64,000 bases of DNA from Candidatus Kaistia colombiensis (GTDB lineage: Bacteria > Pseudomonadota > Alphaproteobacteria > Rhizobiales > Kaistiaceae), in assembly GCA_029203105.1 (NCBI GenBank), contig CP119318.1, positions 449,001-513,000 on the forward strand. Direction: 5' to 3'. The first letter of the stretch is position 1. Every line of letters begins with the position of its first letter. Under the pieces are notes generated by a model, which did no database searches, was not told where the DNA came from, and saw only the letters and a list, made by a program, of their open reading frames with translations. The translations under genes and the position numbers were made by a program. This document shows, piece after piece, positions 56,286 through 64,000 of the stretch.

Positions 56286-56972
56286 TTATGCGAATCCCGG
56301 CCCTCCCGGCAAGGCGGTCTGCAGTTCTTCAAACTTGAGCACCCGCACCTGCTTCACCGCCGCGTCCTCGAGCGCGGGATGAACCGGGACGTCGTAGAGC
56401 GCGAGATCGCGCACGCTGGCAAGTGGACGATAGGTCCGGTCCGGGTCGCCGGCGATCACGGTGACGCCGTGGGCTGCGAGCGCCGCGAGCCACGGCATCA
56501 GCCGCGCCGCAAAGACCGCGTCATAGAAGACGTCGCCGGCCAGCAGCACGTCGAAATCGCCGATCGGGCAACCGATGATATCACCCTGGCGGACCGGAAG
56601 ATTTGCGCCGTTTGCTGCGGCATTGAGAGAAATTGCTGCAACTGCGAAGGGGTCTATGTCGACGGCCTCGACATGGGCGGCTCCCGCCTGCGCAGCGGCG
56701 ATCGCGACCAGGCCGGAACCGGAGGCAAAATCCAGCACCCGCTTGCCTTTGACAGCCCCAGGATGATCGAGAATGTAGCGCGCCAGCCCCTGCCCTCCCG
56801 CCCAGGCAAAGGCCCAGAACGGCGGCGGCATGTCGGCGCGATCCAGCGTCGCTTCGGTCAAATGCCAAAGCGCGGTGGCCTCATCTGCTTGATATAACTG
56901 GATTTCCGGAACGAAGGCGACCGGCGCCAGCCGGGTCTGATCGATGATGAAGCGCGCGGGATCGTCGATCAA
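56286..56972 (-). CDS. Class I methyltransferase, NNT1/ETFB-lysine methyltransferase type
   Basis: A SAM-dependent methyltransferase of 228 residues. The N-terminal family stretch LYQADEATALWHL and PPPFWAFAWAGGQGLARYIL lead to motif I VLDFASGSGLVAIAAAQAG near residues 80-98, AVDIDPFAVAAISLNAAANG, and the post-I motif VLLAGDVFYD near 140. This matches the nicotinamide N-methylase-like proteins that in alphaproteobacteria and mitochondria methylate lysines of the electron transfer flavoprotein beta subunit; that substrate is an inference. It lies between acs and the EVE gene on the minus strand, eight bases after EVE-side sequence ends. Confidence 0.8.
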   Translation of the reverse strand: MIDDPARFIIDQTRLAPVAFVPEIQLYQADEATALWHLTEATLDRADMPPPFWAFAWAGGQGLARYILDHPGAVKGKRVLDFASGSGLVAIAAAQAGAAHVEAVDIDPFAVAAISLNAAANGANLPVRQGDIIGCPIGDFDVLLAGDVFYDAVFAARLMPWLAALAAHGVTVIAGDPDRTYRPLASVRDLALYDVPVHPALEDAAVKQVRVLKFEELQTALPGGPGFA

Positions 56973-56979
56973 TCCGGGC

Positions 56980-57408
56980 TCAGATCGAGGCCGGGTCGAG
57001 CCCGCCCAGTTCGCAGATCAGCTTCCATTCGGCTTCCGTCACCGGCTGTACCGACAGGCGCGAATTGCCGACCAGCGCCATGCCTTCCAGCCGGGGCTCG
57101 GCCTTGGCCGCCTCCAGCGAATAGGGTTTTGGAACCGGCCGAACCGCGCGCAGGTCGACGCATTCCCAGCGGCCGCTGTCGTCGGTCGAATCCGGGTGGG
57201 CAAGCTTCGCCACCTCGACGATCCCGACGATCTCCTTGCCGATGTTGGAATGGTAGAAGAAGCCGCGATCGCCTAGCTGCATGGCGCGCATGTTGTTGCG
57301 CGCCTGGTAGTTGCGGACGCCGTCCCATTCCTGGCCGGCCGCGCCCTTCTTCGTGAGATCGTCGAAGGAGAAAACATCGGGTTCGGACTTGAAGAGCCAA
57401 TAGGCCAT
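56980..57408 (-). CDS. EVE-domain (PUA-like) protein
   Basis: A 142-residue EVE protein of the Thy28 type. MAYWLFKSEPDVFSFDDLTK, GVRNYQARNNMRAMQLGDRG, FFYHSNIGKEIVGIVEV and WECVDLRAVRPVPKPYSLEA are the family motifs; the fold forms a pocket that in relatives reads modified bases in DNA or RNA. Function in this organism is unknown. It is upstream of the methyltransferase gene by seven bases on the same strand and probably cotranscribed with the YciI gene upstream. Confidence 0.9.
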   Translation of the reverse strand: MAYWLFKSEPDVFSFDDLTKKGAAGQEWDGVRNYQARNNMRAMQLGDRGFFYHSNIGKEIVGIVEVAKLAHPDSTDDSGRWECVDLRAVRPVPKPYSLEAAKAEPRLEGMALVGNSRLSVQPVTEAEWKLICELGGLDPASI

Positions 57409-57450
57409 GGGACGCTCCGGAAGAGATAGGGAGGGAAGTCGGTCTGCCGA

Positions 57451-57729
57451 TCAGGCCGGCTTGCCGACGGCCCAGCGCCAAGGGCGAACCACCGTGTCCT
57501 TGAACAGGCCGGCCTTGGCATAGGGGTCGGTCGCGAAGACGGCGCGCGCAGCGGCCTCGTCCTCGGCTTCGATGATCAGCAGCGAGCCGACCATGTCGCC
57601 CTTGTCGTCGAGGAACGGGCCGGCGATGGCCATGCCGGTTTCCTTCAGCCACTCGATGTGAGCGGGGCGGTTCTCGAGACGAACCGGCAGGCCGTCCTCG
57701 CGATCGGTCAGAATGGCAACGAAGTGCAT
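57451..57729 (-). CDS. YciI-like protein
   Basis: A 92-residue dimeric alpha/beta-barrel protein of the YCII family: MHFVAILTDREDGLPVRLEN, then AHIEWLKETGMAIAGPFLDD with the conserved His, GSLLIIEAEDEAAARAVFAT and DPYAKAGLFKDTVVRPWRW. Members related to ABM and stress-response dimeric folds may be enzymes, but the activity is unknown. The ATG at 57729 is the family start; the open frame further upstream is not conserved. It sits between gpsA and the EVE gene. Confidence 0.85.
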   Translation of the reverse strand: MHFVAILTDREDGLPVRLENRPAHIEWLKETGMAIAGPFLDDKGDMVGSLLIIEAEDEAAARAVFATDPYAKAGLFKDTVVRPWRWAVGKPA

Positions 57730-57822
57730 GAAAACCTCCAAGAATTGCGGCCGCACGGTAGGCGGCCAGGCCGCCAAGGTAAAGACCTCGAAACACGCGT
57801 TTCGAGGCGGTCGGAACAGACG

Positions 57823-58791
57823 TCAGTCGGCCTCGCGCTTCAACGGCCGCAGCATCAGCGCTTCCGCCGCCGCGTCGATCGAGAGCGTGCCATCCAGGAT
57901 GGCGGCGACCGCCTCGGTGATCGGCATCGGCACGCCGAGCCGGCGGGCGAGATCGCGCGCCACCGGCGCCGTCGCGGCGCCTTCGGCCAAGGCCGGCGGC
58001 AATGCCGCGCCGCTGCCCAGCGCATGGCCATAGGCAAAGTTGCGCGATTGCACCGACGAGCAGGTGAGGACCAGATCGCCAAGCCCGGAAAGACCCATCA
58101 GCGTTTCCGGCAGCGCGCCTTGCGCCTCACCGAGCCGACGCAGCTCGGCAAAACCGCGCGCGATCACGGCAGCACTGGCGCTGGCGCCAAGCTGCCGGCC
58201 GGCGACGATGCCGGCGGCGATCGCCAGCACGTTCTTGAACGCGCCGCCGATCTCGACGCCCAGCATGTCGGTCTCGGCATAGGGCCGGAAGCTGGCGGAG
58301 CCGAGCGCGTGGCAGAGCGCCATGGCGAGCTTCAAATCCGGCGCTGCGATGGTAACGGCGGTCGGCAGGCCGCGCGCCACATCGACGGCAAAACTCGGCC
58401 CCGACAGCACGGCAGGCGCGGCGGGCGGCAGCGCCTCGGCCAGCACCTCGGTCATCCGCTTGGCCGTGCCGCGTTCCAGCCCCTTGGCGCAGAGCACCAC
58501 CGGCGTGTCCTCGGCAATGGCTTCGAGATGGCCTGCGACTTCCCGCACCGTCTGCGCCGGCGTTGCCAGCAGGATCGCATCGGCCGAAACGATTTCTTCG
58601 ATCCGGTCGGTGATCCGCAACGAAGCGGGCAGCGCGACGCCCGGCAAATGGGCGACGTTTTCCCGACGCGCCGCCATTTCGGAAACGTTCCGGCCCCAAA
58701 GCGTCACCGTGCGGCCGGCGCGGTGGGCGGCGAGCGCCAGCGCGGTGCCCCAGGCGCCAGCGCCGACGACGGCGATATGATCGATCGTCAC
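57823..58791 (-). CDS. gpsA: Glycerol-3-phosphate dehydrogenase (NAD(P)+)
   Basis: Makes sn-glycerol-3-phosphate for phospholipids from dihydroxyacetone phosphate. It has 322 residues: dinucleotide motif IAVVGAGAWGTALALAAHRA near the start, VLCAKGLERGTAKRMTEVLA, VLSGPSFAVDVARGLPTAVT, the catalytic Lys in IGGAFKNVLAIAAGIVAGRQ near 190, and the signature GLSGLGDLVLTCSSVQSRNF near 230. The C-terminus (MPITEAVAAILDG) is complete. Its start overlaps the Nudix stop by four bases, in the order tsaD-nudix-gpsA; tsaD next to gpsA is widely conserved. Confidence 0.96.
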   Translation of the reverse strand: MTIDHIAVVGAGAWGTALALAAHRAGRTVTLWGRNVSEMAARRENVAHLPGVALPASLRITDRIEEIVSADAILLATPAQTVREVAGHLEAIAEDTPVVLCAKGLERGTAKRMTEVLAEALPPAAPAVLSGPSFAVDVARGLPTAVTIAAPDLKLAMALCHALGSASFRPYAETDMLGVEIGGAFKNVLAIAAGIVAGRQLGASASAAVIARGFAELRRLGEAQGALPETLMGLSGLGDLVLTCSSVQSRNFAYGHALGSGAALPPALAEGAATAPVARDLARRLGVPMPITEAVAAILDGTLSIDAAAEALMLRPLKREAD

Positions 58792-59261
58792 GGTGCCATC
58801 TCCAGCGCGGGCAAGGAATCGAGAAGCGCATCCAACTCGCCGAACAAAGCTTCGCCAAGCGGCAGTTCCAGCCAGAACAGCGCGAAGCGGATCGGCGGGC
58901 CGCCGGCATCGGGATGCATTTCCAGCGTCTCCCAGCTCTCGGCGAACTCGCCTTCGAGCGCGAGATGAAAGAACCAGCGCCGATGCAGTCTTTCGGGGCC
59001 ATCCGGCGGCGCGTAGCCATAGGCGCGCTCGCCAAGCAGCGTCATGGCGGCGGGGGCGACAAGCCCGGTCTCCTCATGAAACTCACGACGCGCCGCCTGT
59101 TCGGGCGTCTCGCCGGCTTCCATCGTGCCGCCGGGAACCTGGATGCCGTATTCGGGAAAATCCGGCTCGCGGAAGACGAGCAACCGGCCGCGCCATGTCG
59201 CGTAGAGCACGACCTTGCGCTTCTGGATGAGACCTTCGCTGTGGATAAGACCTTGGCTCAC
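58788..59261 (-). CDS. Nudix hydrolase
   Basis: A 157-residue Nudix protein. The Nudix box GGTMEAGETPEQAARREFHE followed by ETGL (near 45-67) has the full G-x5-E-x7-R-E-x2-E-E-x-G pattern. RKVVLYATWRGRLLVFREPD precedes it and RRWFFHLALEGEFAESW follows. Length and wording do not point to a specific substrate such as 8-oxo-dGTP or ADP-ribose. It is coupled by four-base overlaps to tsaD upstream and gpsA downstream, which is a less usual insertion between these two. Confidence 0.87.
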   Translation of the reverse strand: MSQGLIHSEGLIQKRKVVLYATWRGRLLVFREPDFPEYGIQVPGGTMEAGETPEQAARREFHEETGLVAPAAMTLLGERAYGYAPPDGPERLHRRWFFHLALEGEFAESWETLEMHPDAGGPPIRFALFWLELPLGEALFGELDALLDSLPALEMAP

Positions 59262-60349
59262 GCCTTCGCTCCCTTATGGCCGGAGCCGAGCATCGGGGCG
59301 GCCATCTGGTCCAGCGGCCAGCGCGGCCGCGCCGGGGCCGCTAGATCGTCGACCAGGCCGAGCGCCAGCCGTTCCGCCCCGGCCCAAGCGATCATCGCGC
59401 CATTATCCGTGCAAAGCACCAGCGGTGGCGCCACCAGCTTGAACCCGCGTGCGGAAAGTTCGGCATCGAGCCCGGCCCGCAGCGCCTTGTTGGCAGCGAC
59501 GCCGCCAGCCACCACCAGCGTCGGATCGGCGATGTCGGGGAACTCCGTGCGAAAACGGTCGAGCGCGTGGCCGATACGGTCGCGCACCACCAGCGTCACC
59601 GTGCGCTGGAAAGCGGCGCAGAGGTCATCGACATCGGCATCCGACAGCGGCGCGACGGCCTCGGCTCCCTGCCGCAACGCCGTCTTCAGCCCGGAGAAGG
59701 AGAAATCCGCCCCCGGCCGACCATACATCGGCCGTGGCAGAGTGAACCGGTTTGGATTGCCACGCGCCGCGGCGCGCTCGACCGCCGGGCCGCCCGGATA
59801 GGGCAGACCGAGCAGTTTCGCCGTCTTGTCGAAGGCTTCGCCGAGCGCGTCGTCGATCGTGGTGCCCCAGCGCTCATACTGGCCGACGCCGCGCACCAGC
59901 AAGATCTGGGTATGGCCGCCGGAAACCAGCAGCAGCAGATAGGGAAACGCGATGCCGTCGGTGAGCCGCGCCGTCAGCGCATGGCCTTCCAGATGATTGA
60001 CCGCGACCAGCGGCTTGCCGGCCGCCAGCGCCAACGCCTTGGCCGTCGTCAACCCGACGATGACGCCGCCGATCAGGCCGGGACCTGCGGTCGCCGAGAT
60101 CGCGTCGAGATCGGCGAAACCGACGCCCGCCTCGTCCATCGCCGCCTGGACGACCCGATCGAGCGCCTCGACATGAGCGCGGGCGGCGATCTCCGGCACG
60201 ACGCCGCCGAAAGCGACATGGTCGTCGATCTGCGACAGGACGACATTGGAGAGGATTTCGCCTCGCCCCCCGGCGTCGCGCGAGACGACGGAGGCCGCCG
60301 TTTCATCGCAGCTCGTTTCGATGCCAAGAACCAGGACGGTAGCGGTCAC
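59258..60349 (-). CDS. tsaD: tRNA threonylcarbamoyladenosine transferase TsaD
   Basis: Catalytic Kae1/OSGEP-family subunit that installs t6A at position 37 of ANN-decoding tRNAs. It has 363 residues from the GTG at 60349 (MTATVLVLGIETSCDETAAS). Metal-binding His residues are in AVNHLEGHALTARL near residues 110-120; the ASKHA nucleotide motifs VLGIETSCDETAASVV, LLVSGGHTQILLV and DLCAAFQRTVTLVV and the end VLCTDNGAMIAWAGAERLAL are intact. It is divergent from hemC, 124 bases apart, a pairing conserved in alphaproteobacteria. The open frame upstream to 60721 is antisense to hemC and not coding. Confidence 0.95.
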   Translation of the reverse strand: MTATVLVLGIETSCDETAASVVSRDAGGRGEILSNVVLSQIDDHVAFGGVVPEIAARAHVEALDRVVQAAMDEAGVGFADLDAISATAGPGLIGGVIVGLTTAKALALAAGKPLVAVNHLEGHALTARLTDGIAFPYLLLLVSGGHTQILLVRGVGQYERWGTTIDDALGEAFDKTAKLLGLPYPGGPAVERAAARGNPNRFTLPRPMYGRPGADFSFSGLKTALRQGAEAVAPLSDADVDDLCAAFQRTVTLVVRDRIGHALDRFRTEFPDIADPTLVVAGGVAANKALRAGLDAELSARGFKLVAPPLVLCTDNGAMIAWAGAERLALGLVDDLAAPARPRWPLDQMAAPMLGSGHKGAKA

Positions 60350-60473
60350 ACCGGGGCCTTTCGCCGCGTATCGGGCGGCTTGCTTGCGGATGGGCGCGTC
60401 GTGGCTAGACTGGCGCCGAATTCTGCCCTGACGGGCATTGATCCGACAGGCCCTAACATCCGGACCCGACCCC

Positions 60474-61412
60474 GTGCAATCCGCAGCCTCCACTCCCGTC
60501 CTCCGCATCGGCACGCGCGGCAGCCCGCTGGCGCTCGCCCAGGCGCATGAGACGCGCGCCAGGCTCGCCGCAGCCCACGGCCTCGACGAGGCGTCGATGG
60601 AAATCGTCGTCATCAAGACGTCGGGCGACCGGATCCAGGATCGCTCGCTGTCGGAAGCCGGCGGCAAGGGGCTGTTCACCAAGGAGCTCGAAGAGGCGCT
60701 CTTCAGCCGCGAGATAGACATCGCCGTTCATTCTTCCAAGGACGTGCCGACCTTTCTGCCGGACGGCCTGACGCTGATCGCCTTCCTGCCACGCGAAGAC
60801 GTCCGTGACGCCTTCCTGTCGCCCGTCGCCGGTTCGCTCCGCGAACTGCCGCAGGGCGCGGTTCTCGGCACCTCGTCGCTGCGCCGCCGCGCCATGGCGC
60901 TCCGCGTCCGACCGGATCTCGTCGTCGTCGAATTTCGCGGCAATGTGCAGACCCGATTGGCCAAGCTCGAAAATGGCGTCGCCCACGGCACCTTGCTGGC
61001 GCTGGCCGGCCTGCGTCGGCTCGGCCGCGCCGATCTCGCCACCTCGATCCTCGAGCTGGATGATTTCCTTCCCGCCGTCGGCCAGGGTGCCGTGGCGGTC
61101 GAGGGCCGCGCCGATGATGTTCGCGTGCGCGAGATGCTCGCGGCGATCAATCATCCCGAGACCGAGACGGCGCTCGAGGCCGAGCGCGCCTTCCTGACCC
61201 GCCTCGACGGCTCGTGCCGCACGCCGATTGGCGGCCTCGCCACCCTTTCCGGTGGCGAATTGCTGTTCCGCGGCATCGTGCTGTCGCCGGACGGTCGCCA
61301 GTCCGAGGCAACGCGGATGACGGCGCCTGTTGCCGATGCCGGGCGGATCGGCACGGCGGCGGCGGACGAACTGATCGGCCGCGGCGGCAAGACCTTCTTC
61401 ACGACAGGCTGA
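60474..61412 (+). CDS. hemC: Hydroxymethylbilane synthase (porphobilinogen deaminase)
   Basis: Polymerises four porphobilinogen molecules into hydroxymethylbilane for heme and cobalamin. It has 312 residues from the GTG at 60474; a TTG at 60438 is an alternative. Domain 1 shows LRIGTRGSPLALAQAHETRA and the loop SEAGGKGLFTKELEEALFSR, DIAVHSSKDVPTFLP; LGTSSLRRRAMAL supplies substrate-binding Arg residues; the dipyrromethane cofactor Cys is in RLDGSCRTPIGGLATL near residue 245. It is followed three bases later by hemD. Confidence 0.95.
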   Translation: MQSAASTPVLRIGTRGSPLALAQAHETRARLAAAHGLDEASMEIVVIKTSGDRIQDRSLSEAGGKGLFTKELEEALFSREIDIAVHSSKDVPTFLPDGLTLIAFLPREDVRDAFLSPVAGSLRELPQGAVLGTSSLRRRAMALRVRPDLVVVEFRGNVQTRLAKLENGVAHGTLLALAGLRRLGRADLATSILELDDFLPAVGQGAVAVEGRADDVRVREMLAAINHPETETALEAERAFLTRLDGSCRTPIGGLATLSGGELLFRGIVLSPDGRQSEATRMTAPVADAGRIGTAAADELIGRGGKTFFTTG

Positions 61413-61415
61413 ACC

Positions 61416-62147
61416 ATGCGGCTGCTCGTCACCCGGCCGGAACCCGAAGCAGCGCGAACGGCCGAGCGGCTGCGCGCACTGGGCCATGAACCGGTGGTGG
61501 CGCCGCTGCTCGAAGCCCGCTTCCTCGACCCGGCGCCGCCCGCCTTCCTACCCGCCGCCATCCTTCTGACCAGCGGCAACGGCCTGCGCGGCCTGCTGCG
61601 CTGGTCGGGCGCGCGCGATTGGCTCGACATCCCGGTGCTCGCCGTCGGCGCCCGCACGGCCGAGTCCGCCCGGGCGGCCGGATTCATGGATGTGCGATCG
61701 GCCGATGGCGATGGCGACGCGCTGGCATCGCTGGCAATCGCTAGCCTCGATCCTGAAGCCGGAACGATCCTCTATCCCGCCGCCGTCGATCGCGCCGGCC
61801 ACTGGCCCGAGCGGCTGATCGCCGCCGCCTTCACGCTTTCCCTGGTCGAGACCTATCGCATGGATCCAGTGGCCGGCCTGCCGGATCCCGTGATCGCGGA
61901 TTTGCGCGAGGGCAAGTTCGACGGCGTCCTGCTTTATTCGCCGCGGACCGCGAAAACCTTCGCCCAACTGGTGGGCGGGCTTGATCCACAGCCGCCGCTC
62001 GACCACCTGTCGATTTACGCGCTGTCACCGAATGTCGCCTCCGCCCTGACATTCGGCACGGCTTTCATTGCCCACGAACCGACCGACGACGCCCTGCTGG
62101 CGCTGATCCCCAAAAGCATGGGAACATCCCCTTCAGGCGTCCGTTAA
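61416..62147 (+). CDS. hemD: Uroporphyrinogen-III synthase
   Basis: Closes and inverts ring D of hydroxymethylbilane. It has 243 residues in two alpha/beta domains: MRLLVTRPEPEAARTAERLR, ILLTSGNGLRGLLRW, VLAVGARTAESARAAGF, then AGTILYPAAVDRAGHWPERL, YRMDPV and DGVLLYSPRTAKTFAQLV with IYALSPNVASAL. HemD sequences are poorly conserved, so position directly behind hemC carries much of the weight, but these motifs fit. It is intact. Confidence 0.92.
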   Translation: MRLLVTRPEPEAARTAERLRALGHEPVVAPLLEARFLDPAPPAFLPAAILLTSGNGLRGLLRWSGARDWLDIPVLAVGARTAESARAAGFMDVRSADGDGDALASLAIASLDPEAGTILYPAAVDRAGHWPERLIAAAFTLSLVETYRMDPVAGLPDPVIADLREGKFDGVLLYSPRTAKTFAQLVGGLDPQPPLDHLSIYALSPNVASALTFGTAFIAHEPTDDALLALIPKSMGTSPSGVR

Positions 62148-62194
62148 CGCATTGGTCTATACTGGGTCCGAGCGACCGACGAGATCGAGGTGAC

Positions 62195-63388
62195 ATGAGC
62201 GACGACGACACCCGCAATCCGGCAGGCGAACCGTCCGGATCCCGGCGCAAGCGCCCCCCCGTGACGATCGATCTGGAAGCCGAGACGAGCAGCGCGACGC
62301 CGGAAGCAATCGTCGAGCCGGCGCCAGACGCGCATGTGCCGCCGCCCGCCTATGAGCCGGAGGTCGGCGCCGCCGAGCCCGCCGCACCCGCGCCGGTTCC
62401 GCACGATTCGGCCGCCGGACGCTTCATCATCCCGGCGATCGCGGCGCTGGGTGGCGGCGTCGTCGGCGGCCTTCTGGTCGCCCTGCTCGCTTCGCCGACC
62501 GGCACCGATCCGATCACGAGCGCCAGTCTCGATTCACGCTTCGCCGCCGTGTCGGCGCGTCTCGACCGGGTCGAGGCGGCCGCCAACGAATCGGCATCGA
62601 AGCCGGCCGCCGCGACGGACGTCGATCCAGCCCGGCTTGCCGGGCTGGAGAAGGAGATCGCCGAGCTGAAGGCTGCCGCCAGCCAACCGGCGACTGCCCC
62701 TGCCGCCCCGGCGACCGATCTCGGCCCGATCGAAAGCCGGCTATCCGCGCTCGAAACACGACCGGAACCGGCAGCGGCCGCTCCCGCCACGCCACCCGTC
62801 GACCTGACGCCGCTGCAATCGCGCCTCGACGCGCTGACCACGCGCCTCGATGCCGTGGAGGCCCACCCGCCGGCCGATCCGAAGACGGAAGCCGCCGCCC
62901 GCGTCATCGCCGTGACGGCGCTGCGCCAGGCGGCGACCGGCCCCGGTCCGTTCGCCGACGAACTCGCCGCCGTCGCCGCGCTCGGCACGGAAGACACCAA
63001 GCTCGCCGCGCTGCAGCCGCTGGCCGGCACCGGCGCGCCGTCGAAGGCCGAGCTTGCCGCCGCCTTCCCGGCCGTTGCCGAGCAGATCCGCGCCGCCGCC
63101 GCCAGGGTCGACCCCGGCGCCAGCCTGGTAGACCGGCTCGCCGCCTCGGCAAGCTCGTTGGTCAGCGTCAAGCCGTCCGGTCCGATGGCGGGGCCTTCAG
63201 CCACCGCCGTGGTCTCGCGCATGGAGGCGGCGGTCAAGGACGGCAATCTGGCCGAGGCGCTGCGCGAGGGCGACACACTCGACGCCATCGCGCGGGCACC
63301 GCTCGCCGACTGGGCGGCCAAGGCCGGCCAGCGCATCACCATCGACACGGCGCTTGCCGGCCTCAGTGCCGCCAACTCGTCCAACTGA
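62195..63388 (+). CDS. Mic60/mitofilin-like inner-membrane protein
   Basis: A protein of 397 residues in the COG4223/mitofilin group. An acidic, Pro-rich cytoplasmic N-terminus (1-73) is followed by one transmembrane helix with a GxxxG-rich face (IIPAIAALGGGVVGGLLVAL, about 77-98), a periplasmic coiled coil with heptad-like stretches (SRFAAVSARLDRVEAA, LEKEIAELKAAASQ, LTPLQSRLDALTTRLDAVEA), and a C-terminal mitofilin-type domain (VVSRMEAAVKDGNLAEALRE, LADWAAKAGQRITIDTALAG). Alphaproteobacterial Mic60 is encoded next to hem genes and is reported to shape intracytoplasmic membranes. Assignment rests on layout and context. Confidence 0.78.
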   Translation: MSDDDTRNPAGEPSGSRRKRPPVTIDLEAETSSATPEAIVEPAPDAHVPPPAYEPEVGAAEPAAPAPVPHDSAAGRFIIPAIAALGGGVVGGLLVALLASPTGTDPITSASLDSRFAAVSARLDRVEAAANESASKPAAATDVDPARLAGLEKEIAELKAAASQPATAPAAPATDLGPIESRLSALETRPEPAAAAPATPPVDLTPLQSRLDALTTRLDAVEAHPPADPKTEAAARVIAVTALRQAATGPGPFADELAAVAALGTEDTKLAALQPLAGTGAPSKAELAAAFPAVAEQIRAAAARVDPGASLVDRLAASASSLVSVKPSGPMAGPSATAVVSRMEAAVKDGNLAEALREGDTLDAIARAPLADWAAKAGQRITIDTALAGLSAANSSN

Positions 63389-63398
63389 CGGAGCGACG

Positions 63399-64000
63399 AT
63401 GATCCGCATCCTGGTCTATGTCGCCCTCGTCTTCGCGATCGCCGCGGGGTTCTCTTGGCTTGCCGACCGCCCCGGCGACATCGTGCTGAGCTGGCAGGGC
63501 TATGACTACAAGACCAGCCTGATGGTCGCGTCGGTCAGCCTCGCCGTCCTGTTCGCGGTGCTGGCGATCCTGCTCTGGATCGTCGTCACGGTGTTCCGCG
63601 CGCCGCGCCTGTTCGGCGGCTGGCTCTCGGGCCGCAAGCGCGATCGTGGCTACCGCGCGCTGTCGCGCGGCATGATCGCGATCGGCGCCGGCGACGTGAA
63701 ACGGGCCAAGCGCTTCGCCACTGAATCGCGAAAGATCCTGAAGGACGAGCCGCTGACGCTGCTGCTGGCGGCGCAGGCGGCGCAGCTGACCGGCGACGGT
63801 GCCGGCGCGCGCGCCGCCTTCGAGACGATGCTGGACGATCCGGAAACGCGGCTGTTCGGCTTGCGCGGGCTTTATGTCGAAGCGCAGCGGAGCGGCGAGC
63901 ACGCGGCCGCGCGCCACTATGCCGAGGAAGCCGTCAAGGCGGCGCCGAGCCTCGCCTGGGCCGGCAATGCGCTGTTCGAGGATCAGGCCGCCAAGGGCGA
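63399..64000 (+). CDS. HemY-like TPR membrane protein, 5' part
   Basis: The N-terminal 200 residues of a HemY (COG3898) protein, which runs off the right edge. Two transmembrane helices (RILVYVALVFAIAAGFSWLA and LMVASVSLAVLFAVLAILLW) enclose the family motif ADRPGDIVLSWQGYDYKTSL; after them come RGYRALSRGMIAIGAGDVKR and TPR-like helices (LLLAAQAAQLTGDGAGARAA, YVEAQRSGEHAAARHYAEEA). HemY of this kind is linked to heme synthesis by position but has no proven enzymatic role. It starts at ATG 63399, ten bases after the Mic60-like gene. Confidence 0.88.
   Translation, partial: MIRILVYVALVFAIAAGFSWLADRPGDIVLSWQGYDYKTSLMVASVSLAVLFAVLAILLWIVVTVFRAPRLFGGWLSGRKRDRGYRALSRGMIAIGAGDVKRAKRFATESRKILKDEPLTLLLAAQAAQLTGDGAGARAAFETMLDDPETRLFGLRGLYVEAQRSGEHAAARHYAEEAVKAAPSLAWAGNALFEDQAAKG

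Overview
The window is a chromosomal segment of high G+C (roughly two thirds by eye) from an alphaproteobacterium, almost certainly of the order Hyphomicrobiales (Rhizobiales). The evidence is conserved gene order and family-specific proteins: xerC-priA-atpHA, mdh-sucCDAB-lpd, sdhCDAB with a DUF3052 gene inside, acnA divergent from ccmAB, an SdhAF4 gene divergent from htpX-rsmB-heparinase-purH, hemCD followed by a Mic60-like protein and HemY, an Omp19-type lipoprotein, and DUF2794/DUF1223 proteins. I cannot fix the genus. No rRNA, tRNA, CRISPR array, prophage or insertion sequence was seen.

Layout. 1-4.0 kb (minus): atpA (runs off the left edge), atpH, priA. 4.1-10.5 kb: a mixed block with a monooxygenase-fold protein, xerC, a methyltransferase divergent from an MmyB-type regulator, a YegD-like Hsp70, an MFS transporter and a small membrane protein. 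10.6-27.1 kb (all minus): a TCA-cycle block holding mdh-(low-GC membrane gene)-sucC-sucD-terminator-sucA-sucB-lpd and sdhC-D-A-DUF3052-B, separated by zapE, omp19, a VOC protein and a 61-residue protein. 27.4-31.3 kb (plus): ridA, leuB, rpmF and an EAL/degenerate-GGDEF protein. 31.4-34.1 kb (minus): phhB, thpR, an aldo/keto reductase and a GDSL esterase. 34.3-39.2 kb (plus): a two-gene ABC exporter, a Bax-inhibitor-1 protein and a GNAT acetyltransferase. 39.2-43.2 kb: DUF2794, a candidate noncoding RNA, htpG and DUF1223. 43.2-47.5 kb: acnA divergent from ccmAB. 47.7-53.7 kb (minus): purH, heparinase, rsmB, htpX. 53.8-54.0 kb: SdhAF4. 54.3-60.3 kb (minus): acs, a small methyltransferase, EVE, YciI, gpsA, Nudix, tsaD. 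60.5-64 kb (plus): hemC, hemD, Mic60-like, hemY (runs off the right edge).

How it works together. The window carries aconitase, 2-oxoglutarate dehydrogenase, succinyl-CoA synthetase, succinate dehydrogenase with its flavinylation factor, malate dehydrogenase, acetyl-CoA synthetase and part of ATP synthase. The mdh and sdhC promoter regions share a nearly identical ACGT-type palindrome about 20 nt upstream of each start codon, which suggests one regulator for both TCA operons.

Cautions and highlights. Five minus-strand genes (atpH, sucA, acnA, acs, htpX) are broken by single-base indels, about a dozen in the 3' half of acnA and about ten in acs; these look more like sequence errors than real decay. 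The most interesting items are the shared TCA operator, an unannotated structured RNA candidate with its own promoter and terminator upstream of htpG, a palindromic repeat of 121-133 bp in three copies placed each time between convergent genes, an AT-richer membrane-protein gene wedged translationally into the mdh-suc operon, and ccmAB without ccmC.
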